Source of the DNA: Oceanipulchritudo coccoides
GTDB taxonomy: Bacteria; Verrucomicrobiota; Verrucomicrobiia; Opitutales; Oceanipulchritudinaceae
Direction: 5' to 3'
Assembly: GCF_010500615.1 (NCBI RefSeq)
Contig: NZ_JAAGNX010000003.1
Coordinates: 434,001-498,000 of the forward strand
DNA length: 64,000 bases
Part shown: piece after piece, positions 16,782 through 25,224 of the stretch
Numbering within the stretch: position 1 is the stretch's first letter
Layout of the letters: every line of letters begins with the position of its first letter
The notes under the pieces: model-generated
Told to the model about the DNA's origin: nothing
What the model saw: the letters and a program-made list of their open reading frames with translations, nothing else
Database searches by the model: none
Position numbers and translations under genes: made by a program

Positions 16782-17762
16782 TTATTCGGACACAGCCTCT
16801 TCAATCGCCGCCTTGATCTCACTGTCCAGCTTTGGCAGGACATCGAGTGAACTGAGGTTTTCCTCAAGTTGTTCGGGCCTTGATGCCCCGAGAATGACAG
16901 TACTGACATGGGGATTGGTCAGGCACCAGGCAATCGACATCTGGGCTAATGAAACCCCCAACCCATCGGCAATTCCTCCCAGAGCTTTTATCTTGGAAAG
17001 TTTTCTATCCCAGCCATCTGGGTCCTTTTCCACCATATCCCGTAGCCATTGCATGTTCTTCTGGGCGAGCCTGCTTCCTTCGGGAATCCCCTTGTTATAT
17101 TTGCCAGTCAGGAAACCGCTCGCAAGTGGTGACCAGATCGTGGTTCCCAAACCGTCCGCACTTTTAAATAGCGGATCATATTCGGATTCCACCCGATCCC
17201 TGTGCAATAAATTATACTGGGGTTGTTCCATGGTCGGCCCGATCAAGTTCAGGCGGGAGGCAATCCCTTTTGCCTCCTGGATTTCGCGGGCACTCCATTC
17301 GCTTGTCCCCCAATAAAGAACCTTGCCCTGCTCAATCAGCGTGTTCATTGCCCGCACAGTTTCCTCGATTGGCGTGTGCGGGTCCGGACGGTGGCAGAAA
17401 TACAAGTCGAGATAGTCGACCTGCAGGCGCCGCAAAGCGGCATGGCAAGCCTCCATGACGTGTTTGCGGGACAATCCCGACTGGTTGGGCAATTTGCCGC
17501 CCCAGAAGACCTTGCTCGAGACGAGGAAGGTGTCCCGCCTCCATCCAAGTTTCTTGAGGATTCGGCCCATCACCTCTTCGGATTTACCGTCTGAGTAGGC
17601 CTCCGCGTTATCGAAAAAATTCACTCCCCTCTCATACGCCATGCGCATGCAGGATTCCGCCGTATCATCCCCTATCTGGCTCCCGAAAGTCACCCATGAA
17701 CCAAATGAAAGGGCACTCACTTGGAGTCCCGAATGGCCAAGCCGCCTGTATTCCATATCCAT
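16782..17762 (-). CDS. Aldo/keto reductase, voltage-gated K+ channel beta-subunit-like
   Basis: 326 residues. It is a TIM-barrel NADPH-dependent oxidoreductase with the full catalytic tetrad D51, Y56, K84 and H124 ('VNFFDNAEAY', 'LVSSKVFWGG', 'LDLYFCHRPD'). The Kv-beta-like subgroup is suggested by 'WSPLASGFLTGKYNKGIP', 'GASRPEQLEENL' and overall length. It reduces aldehydes or ketones in the cytosol; the substrate is unknown. Together with elbB it gives this run an aldehyde-detoxification flavour. It is divergent from the HIT gene with only 45 bp between starts. The second Met (17756) is an alternative start. Confidence 0.93.
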   Translation of the reverse strand: MDMEYRRLGHSGLQVSALSFGSWVTFGSQIGDDTAESCMRMAYERGVNFFDNAEAYSDGKSEEVMGRILKKLGWRRDTFLVSSKVFWGGKLPNQSGLSRKHVMEACHAALRRLQVDYLDLYFCHRPDPHTPIEETVRAMNTLIEQGKVLYWGTSEWSAREIQEAKGIASRLNLIGPTMEQPQYNLLHRDRVESEYDPLFKSADGLGTTIWSPLASGFLTGKYNKGIPEGSRLAQKNMQWLRDMVEKDPDGWDRKLSKIKALGGIADGLGVSLAQMSIAWCLTNPHVSTVILGASRPEQLEENLSSLDVLPKLDSEIKAAIEEAVSE

Positions 17763-17807
17763 AAGGTAAAAATTAGCAGAGAACCGCGAAGTTCCAAGGG
17801 AAATTCG

Positions 17808-18359
17808 ATGCTTTACACGCCATGGGCAGAGTCCATCCTGACAAAAGACTTGTGTCCCTCCTTCATGGATATCTTACACGCATACTGGCGCATGGATTAT
17901 GTCACCTCCGAGGCTGACCCGGAAGAGGGCATCAAAAGCCCCTTTTCCGACCTGCCGCAGTTGGGCGACGACCGGAAAGCCCTCATTGTCCACCGGGCAG
18001 AACATACCTACCTTGTTCTCAACCGCTACCCGTACAATCCCGGACATATCCTTGTGGTCCCCTTCCGGGAAGTCCCGGAGATTCGCGACCTTGACAAAGC
18101 GGAGCGGCTTGAGCTGATGGACATGATTGTCTTTGCCCAGGATATCCTCACCAAGGCCATGAAGCCCAACGGTTTCAATGTCGGTTTCAACCTGGGCCGG
18201 TCCAGCGGAGCCGGGATCCCGAAACATCTCCATTGTCATGTTGTTCCCCGATGGAACGGCGATTCGAACTTTCTTCCTGTCATAGGAAAAACCCGCAGCC
18301 TTCCCCAAGCCCTTGACCAGACTTGGGAGGTTCTCACAAAACAAATTTCGCATGCCTGA
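17808..18359 (+). CDS. HIT-family nucleotide hydrolase/transferase (Ap4A phosphorylase-like)
   Basis: 183 residues, ATG at 17808 with AAGGG 7 nt upstream. It contains the histidine triad 'HLHCHVVPRW' and, before it, 'YPYNPGHILVVPFREV', typical of the HIT fold. The extra N- and C-terminal segments and the triad sequence fit the Ap4A phosphorylase-like branch rather than short HinT. Likely substrates are dinucleoside polyphosphates or nucleotide conjugates. Its stop overlaps the phoH start by 8 bp, so the two are translationally coupled. Confidence 0.92.
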   Translation: MLYTPWAESILTKDLCPSFMDILHAYWRMDYVTSEADPEEGIKSPFSDLPQLGDDRKALIVHRAEHTYLVLNRYPYNPGHILVVPFREVPEIRDLDKAERLELMDMIVFAQDILTKAMKPNGFNVGFNLGRSSGAGIPKHLHCHVVPRWNGDSNFLPVIGKTRSLPQALDQTWEVLTKQISHA

Positions 18360-19368
18360 GGAAACACTCTTTTTTCAAAGCCCTCGGTTCCTTTCGGAAC
18401 TTTATTGCGGCCGGGATTCCAACCTGGCCGAGGTGGAAAAGGCCCTCGGGACGCATGTCGTCTCAAGGGATGATTGGATCAAATTCGACGGGGACGTGGA
18501 GAAGGTGGCGATCGCCAAGACCTTCTTCCAGTTGCTGGAAAAAGCCCGACGACAGGGAATGCGGATCGCCCAAAGCGATTTCCGGAACATGCTGGCGCTT
18601 GCGGCAAGCGGCTCCCTCGATGAATTGCGGGAGGTCTTTGACCAGGCGGTCAAGATAGAGCTGCGGTCGAAGAGTATTGTTCCCAAGTCCTTGAACCAGA
18701 AGCGATACCTTCAATCCATTTCGAAGGGGGACATTGTCTTTGCTATCGGTCCGGCCGGTACCGGCAAGACCTACCTTGCCGTTGCAGCCGCCCTCAAGGC
18801 CCTGCTCGAGGAAAAGGTTGAAAAAGTGATCCTGACGCGCCCCGCCGTCGAGGCCGGGGAGGCGCTTGGATTCCTCCCGGGTGACCTCACTGAAAAGATC
18901 CAGCCATACCTGCTTCCCTTGTATGACGCCATTTATGACATGATGGGACAGGCAGAGGGCAAACGAATGATCGGAATAGACAGTGACCGGAAAGATGATC
19001 GTAATTCGCGCATCGAAATTGCTCCGCTTGCATACATGCGAGGAAGAACCCTATCAAATGCCTTCATCATTCTTGATGAGGCACAAAATACCACCCCGGA
19101 GCAAATGATGATGTTTCTCACCCGGTTGGGCGATGGCTCCCAAATGGTCATCACAGGGGACAAAACACAGATTGATCTGCCCCGCCACAAGTATTCAGGC
19201 CTCAAGGAGGCGGAAAAGGTCCTTGTCAACATTCCTGATGTGGACTTCCATTATTTCGAAGGCAAGGACGTGGTCCGAAACCCGATCGTCCAGAAGATAA
19301 TTGATGCCTATGCCCAGTACGAAGCCAAAACTGGCGCACACCAACCCCGTGAAGTCAGTGCCGATTGA
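18352..19368 (+). CDS. phoH: PhoH family protein (PhoH-like ATPase)
   Basis: 338 residues, starting at the ATG inside the end of the HIT gene. An N-terminal KH-like region (1-110) precedes the P-loop ATPase. Walker A is GPAGTGKT, followed by the 'ILTRPAVEAGEALGFLPGDL' signature; Walker B is 'FIILDEAQNTTPEQMMMFLTRLG', and the core ends in 'MVITGDKTQIDLP'. PhoH is an RNA-linked ATPase commonly encoded beside ybeY. The order phoH-pgpH-ybeY seen here is widely conserved. The next gene begins 35 bp downstream. Confidence 0.96.
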   Translation: MPEETLFFQSPRFLSELYCGRDSNLAEVEKALGTHVVSRDDWIKFDGDVEKVAIAKTFFQLLEKARRQGMRIAQSDFRNMLALAASGSLDELREVFDQAVKIELRSKSIVPKSLNQKRYLQSISKGDIVFAIGPAGTGKTYLAVAAALKALLEEKVEKVILTRPAVEAGEALGFLPGDLTEKIQPYLLPLYDAIYDMMGQAEGKRMIGIDSDRKDDRNSRIEIAPLAYMRGRTLSNAFIILDEAQNTTPEQMMMFLTRLGDGSQMVITGDKTQIDLPRHKYSGLKEAEKVLVNIPDVDFHYFEGKDVVRNPIVQKIIDAYAQYEAKTGAHQPREVSAD

Positions 19369-19403
19369 CTGGAGTGAAACGCTCCCGATACGCAGGTAGC
19401 ATA

Positions 19404-21836
19404 ATGATATTTTCAAGAAAATCGCAAAAGCAACGCACCGAGGATAACCGGAAGCGCCGGTTAGGCACCCGCCGAGAGGCCACGGTCAAGCCACGTGTGG
19501 ACATGGCGATGGTGAAGCGCTTTTTCCTCTATTTGGGATTTGGTCTCGTAGCGGTATTCCTCTGCTTTTACGGACTTTCCTCGGCCGGACCCCTTGTCCA
19601 GGAAGGCCAGGTCTCCCGGATCCGTATTACCGCCGAAATCCCGTTTTCCTATGTGAGCGAAATCGAGACTTCCAAGCGGATGGAGGCTGTCCGGCAGAAG
19701 GTCGCCCCGGTATTCCTGCTCAACCTCGAACCCTACAGGAATTTCCGTTCATATATGGAACGGCTTGGGGAGGACCTGGATGCCTTTGCAAAGGTTCCCG
19801 AAAACACACCCGAAGACTTGGCCCGTCTGCAAGTTGCCGAAGTGGAGGCCTTTCTGGCTGAGTATGCGGCGGGAAACCCGTTTAGCCTGCGCCCAAATGA
19901 CCTCGCGACCCTTCATAACCAACTGGGTGGAGAGCGCTTGCGGGCCTCCATTGGCGAAGGTCTGATTGTCCTGGGGGAAATTTTTCGCAAGGGTGTTTAC
20001 CCGGCTGATACCGCATTTAATATTGGGACCGGGGAACGCTTGAGCCTGTTCACTGTTGAGGACGAGTTTGGAAACATCCAGGAAGTACAAATCCTCTCGG
20101 AAGAAGAGGGATTGAGAACCCTCCGCATTCAATTGGCCGCATTGGACATTCCGCGGGAAAGTACCATTGCCCTCTTTCGCATTCTGCGCTCTGCCCTGCG
20201 GCCCAATTTGATTTTTGATTCAGAGCGTACACAGGATCGTGTCCTTGCTGCGCAGGAGTCATTGAAACCGACCATTATTGAGATTCCCGAAGGGCAGTCG
20301 ATCATCGAGCCCAACTCAAGAGTCAATGCCCTGCAATACGAACAACTGGAAGCCTACCGTAAAGCGCTTCGCCAGTCGGAGGCAGGGGATTTTGGATTGA
20401 ATGCCCTTTTCTATGAACGGGCCCTGCTGACCCTCCTCCTGGTCATGGGAGCTGTCTTCTTCCTGAAAACATCCCGGCACAAGGTTCGTCACAACCCGAG
20501 AATCTTCAGCCTGTCAGGAATCCTGATTCTTTGTAATCTCGGCTTAATCCGCCTTGTTATCGAACTCGGGGACAGCGTATTGGCCGAGTCCACACCGATT
20601 CTCGTCCAACTCCTGCCATTTCTCGTTCCCGTCATATTGGGTCCGATGATCATCACCATCCTGGTGGGGGCCGGCCCAGGTATCCTGGCCGCCGGGCTGG
20701 TCAGTACGCTCAACGCCATGATGCAGGGCAATTCCCTCTCCGTGCTCCTGCTCTCTCAATTGGTCTGTCTGGTCGCCATTGCCTACTGCCGCAACATCCA
20801 ACTGCGGGCCTCCCTTGTACGGGCCGGCTCCATTTCTGGGGCGACAATGGCTATTGGGGCTCTCCTATTCGGTCTTCGGGATAATCTCCCGCTGACAATG
20901 GTACTTTACCAGATTCTCGCGAGTGTCGGAACAGGTGTCATTTCCGGTGTCCTGATTGTCGGTATTCTTCCGATCCTCGAAAACTTGTTCAAGTACACGA
21001 CCGACATCACCCTGCTGGAATTGACAGACTTCAACCACCCGCTTCTGCGAAAGATGCAGTTGGAGGCTCCGGGGTCTTACCACCACAGCTTGATGGTCGC
21101 CAATCTGGCCGAGAATGCCGCTGCCGCCATTGGGGCCAATCCACTCGTCTGCAGGGTTTGCGCGCTCTTTCACGATATCGGCAAAATGATCAAACCGGAG
21201 TATTTTGTCGAAAACCAGCGCTCTGGACAAAATCCCCATATCGAGCGCAATCCTTCGATGAGCGCTTTGGTCATCAAGAGCCACGTCAAGGAAGGCGTGC
21301 AGATGGCCAAGGATTATCGTCTTCCAAAGGTGATCATGGATGTCATCCAGCAACATCATGGCACCTCCCTCATCCAATACTTCTATTATAAAGCGCTCCA
21401 ACAGCAAAAGGAGGAGGGCGTGATTGAATCAATCTATCCGAATGCACCCCGGATTGAGCTAAACCAAGTCAATGAAGACACTTACCGGTATGAGGGGCCC
21501 ATCCCGCAATTCATGGAAAGTGCACTCGTTATGCTTGCCGACAGCGTGGAAGCCGCTAGCCGCAGCCTGAAAAAGGTGAATCCGCAAAGCGTGGAGGAAC
21601 TTGTGGAGAAAATCTTCATGGCCCGCCTCAAGGATGGACAGTTGGACGCGACTCCCCTCACCTTCAAACAACTGATCAAGATTCGCGAAAATTTTGTTTT
21701 TACTTTGCTGAACATGCTTCACGCCCGCGTGGAATACCCCGACGGAAAAACCGAGAATGGTGGAGGAAACCGTGCCAGGAAAAGGGCTGCAGCCGCCAAC
21801 CAGGAATTGCCCCCACCTGCGACTAGCGGGGATTGA
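19404..21836 (+). CDS. pgpH: 7TM-HD cyclic-di-AMP phosphodiesterase, PgpH/YqfF family
   Basis: About 810 residues from the ATG at 19404 (AGGTAG upstream). The architecture matches the family: one N-terminal membrane segment (~32-55), an extracytoplasmic 7TMR-HDED domain (~60-340), a block of membrane helices (~350-530), then an HD domain. The HD motif is 'CALFHDIGKM', preceded by 'SYHHSLMVANLAENAA' and followed by 'DVIQQHHGTSL' and 'VMLADSVEAASRSL'. PgpH-type enzymes hydrolyse c-di-AMP to pApA. The C-terminal ~30 residues are basic and low-complexity. A c-di-AMP cyclase is not in the window. Confidence 0.93.
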   Translation: MIFSRKSQKQRTEDNRKRRLGTRREATVKPRVDMAMVKRFFLYLGFGLVAVFLCFYGLSSAGPLVQEGQVSRIRITAEIPFSYVSEIETSKRMEAVRQKVAPVFLLNLEPYRNFRSYMERLGEDLDAFAKVPENTPEDLARLQVAEVEAFLAEYAAGNPFSLRPNDLATLHNQLGGERLRASIGEGLIVLGEIFRKGVYPADTAFNIGTGERLSLFTVEDEFGNIQEVQILSEEEGLRTLRIQLAALDIPRESTIALFRILRSALRPNLIFDSERTQDRVLAAQESLKPTIIEIPEGQSIIEPNSRVNALQYEQLEAYRKALRQSEAGDFGLNALFYERALLTLLLVMGAVFFLKTSRHKVRHNPRIFSLSGILILCNLGLIRLVIELGDSVLAESTPILVQLLPFLVPVILGPMIITILVGAGPGILAAGLVSTLNAMMQGNSLSVLLLSQLVCLVAIAYCRNIQLRASLVRAGSISGATMAIGALLFGLRDNLPLTMVLYQILASVGTGVISGVLIVGILPILENLFKYTTDITLLELTDFNHPLLRKMQLEAPGSYHHSLMVANLAENAAAAIGANPLVCRVCALFHDIGKMIKPEYFVENQRSGQNPHIERNPSMSALVIKSHVKEGVQMAKDYRLPKVIMDVIQQHHGTSLIQYFYYKALQQQKEEGVIESIYPNAPRIELNQVNEDTYRYEGPIPQFMESALVMLADSVEAASRSLKKVNPQSVEELVEKIFMARLKDGQLDATPLTFKQLIKIRENFVFTLLNMLHARVEYPDGKTENGGGNRARKRAAAANQELPPPATSGD

Positions 21837-21842
21837 GCAGCA

Positions 21843-22301
21843 ATGCGCACGGTCGAGTTGGTCATTTCCGATGAACGCCTTTCCATGGTTGAGCCATCGC
21901 TCGTCCAATGCATTGAAGTCCTTGAACAGTGCCCGGAAATATGCCTGCCAGACGGGGCATTGGAGGTAGCCTTTGTTGACGAAACAACCTGCAGCCAGCT
22001 GCATGAATCTTTTTTTGACGATCCGGAAGTGACTGACGTAATGACCTTTCCCGGGTCGCCGGAAGATGACCACGCAGGGGACATTGCCATCTGTCCGGCT
22101 GTCGCCATGGAGGCTTCACAGCATTCCGGGATGTCTTTCCACGAAGAACTCAGTCTCTACCTTGTGCACGCCTGTCTTCACCTGACCGGGTTGGATGACC
22201 GCGAGGAAGATGATGTTAAGGAGATGCGCGCCGCCGAAGAGTCTGTCATGCGGCAATTGCGGAAAGCCAAGGCACTGCTTAATGCCGAGTGGAGCGGCTG
22301 A
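21843..22301 (+). CDS. ybeY: Endoribonuclease YbeY (16S rRNA maturation)
   Basis: 152 residues, 6 bp after pgpH. It shows the YbeY pattern 'DVMTFPGSPEDDHAGDIAIC' and the metal motif around 'VHACLHLTGLDD'. The usual motif is H-x3-H-x5-H; here H109 and H113 are kept but the third position is D119. Aspartate in this place occurs in some Bacteroidetes-type YbeY proteins, so activity is likely preserved. YbeY acts in 16S rRNA 3'-end processing and ribosome quality control. Position after phoH and pgpH is the standard one. Confidence 0.92.
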   Translation: MRTVELVISDERLSMVEPSLVQCIEVLEQCPEICLPDGALEVAFVDETTCSQLHESFFDDPEVTDVMTFPGSPEDDHAGDIAICPAVAMEASQHSGMSFHEELSLYLVHACLHLTGLDDREEDDVKEMRAAEESVMRQLRKAKALLNAEWSG

Positions 22302-22360
22302 ATCCAAGCGTTCCCTTTACCTTGCCATGAAGCTGCCTCCATCACAATCTTAATCCAATT

Positions 22361-23038
22361 ATGTTACGCAACCTGCGCAATGCCTTTGTCTCGGGCCTCC
22401 TTTTGCTGGCGCCTGTGGGAGTTACCTTCTTTGTCATTAATTTCCTGATACAGAAGATTGGCATTCCCACGCGCCAATTGATATTCTTCTTCATCCCACC
22501 CAAACAATTCAGTCATGTCTGGCTTGAATACAGCCTCTATGTCGCGGCAATTGTCGTTGTCGGATGCCTCATCACCCTGCTGGGCTGGCTCTCAAAGCTT
22601 CTCATTGGCCGAATCCTCGTCAATACCTTCGAACGGGTTGTCGACAATGTGCCGGTGGTTCGCAACGTTTACAATACAGTCAAGCAGATCCGGGACACTT
22701 TTGTTCAGCAGGAGAAGGCCGTCTTCCAGAAATCAGTTTTGATTGAGTATCCACGTAAAGGCATCTGGGTCCTCGGATTCATGACCGGCCACGGAAAAGG
22801 GGAAATTCAGGCGCAAACCCACTCCGAGCTGATCAATGTCTTTATCCCAACGACGCCCAACCCCACGAGCGGATTTCTTTTGATGGTCCCGAAGGAGGAA
22901 GTCCGTGAATTGGACATGTCGATCCCCGATGCCATGAAGCTAATCATTTCGGGAGGCGCAGTTGTCCCGCCCTGGAAGGACGCCCTTCCTGAGGATAGCA
23001 AGTCACTTCAGTCAAGTGATACAACCCCAATGGTTTAA
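22361..23038 (+). CDS. DUF502 family inner-membrane protein
   Basis: 225 residues. Two membrane segments (about 8-32 and 55-85) precede the hallmark 'NTFERVVDNVPVVRNVYNTVKQI' block (quoted in part: VDNVPVVRNVYNTVKQ) and a soluble beta domain containing 'FIPTTPNPTSGFLLMVPKE'. This matches DUF502, a widespread family of unknown function. The C-terminus is hydrophilic. It lies in the phoH-pgpH-ybeY run, 59 bp after ybeY and 14 bp before the recO-like gene. Confidence 0.93.
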   Translation: MLRNLRNAFVSGLLLLAPVGVTFFVINFLIQKIGIPTRQLIFFFIPPKQFSHVWLEYSLYVAAIVVVGCLITLLGWLSKLLIGRILVNTFERVVDNVPVVRNVYNTVKQIRDTFVQQEKAVFQKSVLIEYPRKGIWVLGFMTGHGKGEIQAQTHSELINVFIPTTPNPTSGFLLMVPKEEVRELDMSIPDAMKLIISGGAVVPPWKDALPEDSKSLQSSDTTPMV

Positions 23039-23052
23039 CCGCTTCTTTCACC

Positions 23053-23673
23053 GTGTTCATTTCCGATCAAGGATGTTTGTTGCGGAAATCCGATTCCGGG
23101 GAACACAATCTTCTGCTGGTCTATTTCCTTCGCGAGAATGGACTGAAGTATGTGCTCGCCCGGAGATCTTCCAAATTGCCAGGCGGGGCCGCACTGCCGG
23201 ATCTCTTCGAAACGGGACAGCTCATCGTCGAACAGAAGGAGGAGGGAAAGCCCGCATTCCTGAAGGAATATTCCGGATCAGTGGCCCATAAAGGCATTGG
23301 AAGATCCTATGCCCATCTTCAAGCAGCCTCCAGCTTGGCGCGATTCTTCGAAAAGAATCTCCTCCACATGGAGCACTTTCCTGAAGCATGGGATTTACTT
23401 CAGGATTCCTTGGCTGCCCTGTCGGAAAAGCCCAACCCCGAGGCCCTTCTGCTAAAGACATGCTTTCTCTTTGCCCGCTCAGAAGGATATCCCGTGGCCG
23501 CCCATTGGCTTGAAGGGAAAAATGAAGGGGAACGACATTCCATTGCCGCAATCCTCAAGAGCCCACTTGATCAAATTGACACCAACCCAAAGGAAGTGAA
23601 TTCCTGGGTGAACGATTTGGGCCGCTTCTTCAAAAGGGAAACCGACTTATTGCCAATCACTGATGTGAACTGA
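23053..23673 (+). CDS. RecO-like DNA repair protein (divergent)
   Basis: 206 residues from a GTG at 23053. The first ~70 residues look like the RecO OB-fold: 'GCLLRKSDSGEHNLLLVYF' and 'LKYVLARRSSKLPGG' parallel the usual GIVL..RDYGE..LLTLFT and ...AVARGARK patterns. A helical domain follows ('LLLKTCFLFARSEGYPVAAHW'), as in RecO, but the zinc cysteines of canonical RecO are absent. RecO anneals ssDNA and loads RecA with RecR. Location downstream of ybeY also fits the usual era/recO surroundings. Sequence is weak, so this is a fold-level call. Confidence 0.65.
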   Translation: MFISDQGCLLRKSDSGEHNLLLVYFLRENGLKYVLARRSSKLPGGAALPDLFETGQLIVEQKEEGKPAFLKEYSGSVAHKGIGRSYAHLQAASSLARFFEKNLLHMEHFPEAWDLLQDSLAALSEKPNPEALLLKTCFLFARSEGYPVAAHWLEGKNEGERHSIAAILKSPLDQIDTNPKEVNSWVNDLGRFFKRETDLLPITDVN

Positions 23674-23725
23674 GCAGACAGGGATTGAAGTTGCCAGAAG
23701 TCAGTAAATTTACAACTTTTCAGTC

Positions 23726-24559
23726 ATGAGGAAAATTCTGCCACTCGCCTTTCTCGCTCTGCTGAGCGCCAACACTCCTCTCGCCCACGCGCAGGAAACA
23801 CCGCCACCTCCGGTCAATTCCTTCTGGCCAGGTCTGACAAAACCCTCCCAGACGGATCCTACCAGCGCCAAGATTATTGATTTGCATATAAAGGCTCGTG
23901 GAGGGCGCGAAGCCATGGAGGCAGTTCGTTCGCTCCGTCTAAAAGGAAAGCTCTTCGAAGGGAAGAAAGACTTTAAAATCGAGGGGGTTTTCTCACCGAG
24001 TGGAGAAGCACGATTTGAAATCTTCTTTGAGAAGCGGGGAGATGAACACAGGACCGTCAAGGCAAGTGACGGCAAGCACACCTGGCAACGGGTACTTCTC
24101 CCGGAAAAGGAACGTCCGGCTGGCATCACGGGAAATGAAGGCAAGTTGCTTGACCTTGAAGCAAGGCTGCCGTTTCTCCTGCTTGATCATGTTGGGCAGA
24201 ACCATGTGTTCACCTACATTGGCAAGAAAGATTACCTCGGAAGAGCCGCCTATGTTCTCCATGGATGGCTTGTTTCGGGATTGGAAATCGATATCTTTCT
24301 CGATGCGAAATCCTTTCAGATCCTGAATTACCGGCACCCCTACAAAATTGGCGGCCGGGAAGTCCTGGTCAATCTCACACCGTCGAAGTTGAAGCGCTTG
24401 GGAAATGTCTGGTGGGAGATGGAGTACAAGATGAACCACCGGAACAAGACGTTTAGAAGGGTCACCTACGAAAGGATAAAATTGAACGTGCCCACCGAAG
24501 ACTCGTTCTTTGCCCAGCCTGAAATCAAGGAATTCTGGCTACGGTCATCCCGCAACTAG
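23726..24559 (+). CDS. Secreted LolA-like fold protein, function unknown
   Basis: 277 residues. A signal peptide (MRKILPLAFLALLSANTPLAHA) is followed by a proline-rich linker, then a domain opening with 'IIDLHIKARGGREAMEAVRSL'. That opening is common in periplasmic lipoprotein-sorting-like (LolA/LolB-fold) proteins, and long beta strands follow ('DFKIEGVFSPSGEARFEI', 'SGLEIDIFLDAKSFQIL', 'WWEMEYKM'). It lacks a lipobox. These proteins bind hydrophobic ligands or lipoproteins in the periplasm; the substrate is unknown here. It ends 5 bp from the convergent response-regulator gene. Confidence 0.75.
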   Translation: MRKILPLAFLALLSANTPLAHAQETPPPPVNSFWPGLTKPSQTDPTSAKIIDLHIKARGGREAMEAVRSLRLKGKLFEGKKDFKIEGVFSPSGEARFEIFFEKRGDEHRTVKASDGKHTWQRVLLPEKERPAGITGNEGKLLDLEARLPFLLLDHVGQNHVFTYIGKKDYLGRAAYVLHGWLVSGLEIDIFLDAKSFQILNYRHPYKIGGREVLVNLTPSKLKRLGNVWWEMEYKMNHRNKTFRRVTYERIKLNVPTEDSFFAQPEIKEFWLRSSRN

Positions 24560-24564
24560 CAGGG

Positions 24565-25224
24565 CTACTTCAGCTCCCGCTTGTAGCGGTTTTGAAAATC
24601 CGTCTGGTTCACGAACCCTTTTTGCATCGCATAGCGAATCAGGTCCACGGTGTTGTGCAGCCCAAGCTTGCGCATGATACGCGCCTTGTGGTTTTGCACA
24701 CTGACTGGTCTCAAATCAAGGGCCTCTGCGATTTTCTCATTGGAGGCACCTGCTCCAAAATGGCGTAGCAGTTCCTGTTCACGTTCAGTCAGGACTTTTG
24801 AAAATGCGTTTGGATCGGTTTTCTGGATGAGCATGTTCTGTTGAACGGTAGCAGCGTAGTAGCAGTTTCCCTCGCCCAATTGATGAACGGCCCGGCGCAG
24901 CTCTTCAATGGATTCTGTGTTCTTGTCAACAAAACCGAATAAGCCCGTCATGAAAACCCGATACAAGGTATATTCATCAGTCCGTCCGGAAACGCCAAGT
25001 ATCCTCACGGAAGAATCCTTCTTCAATATTCTGTTTGCCAGATCCAGCCCACTCCCGTCGGGCAGTTCTATATCCAGAATAACTGCCTTTGGGTGAAATT
25101 TCTCAAATGCTTTCCAGCCTTCCTTGATGGTCTGGCAAGTGGCAACAAGTTCGAATTTGTCCGTCAGGCATTGGCGTACCAGATCAATTCCAAGTTTCTG
25201 GTCTTCAACAATAATGGTTTTCAT
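24565..25224 (-). CDS. NarL/LuxR-type response regulator
   Basis: 219 residues, ATG at 25224 overlapping the kinase stop in an ATGA junction, so it is co-translated with the kinase. The receiver domain has acidic residues E7-D8 and the phosphorylation site D51 (AVILDIELPDGSGLDL). The C-terminal helix-turn-helix is of LuxR type ('LTEREQELLRHFGAGASNEK', 'VQNHKARIMRKLGLHNTVDL'). It should be the DNA-binding output of the hybrid kinase encoded upstream. Confidence 0.95.
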   Translation of the reverse strand: MKTIIVEDQKLGIDLVRQCLTDKFELVATCQTIKEGWKAFEKFHPKAVILDIELPDGSGLDLANRILKKDSSVRILGVSGRTDEYTLYRVFMTGLFGFVDKNTESIEELRRAVHQLGEGNCYYAATVQQNMLIQKTDPNAFSKVLTEREQELLRHFGAGASNEKIAEALDLRPVSVQNHKARIMRKLGLHNTVDLIRYAMQKGFVNQTDFQNRYKRELK

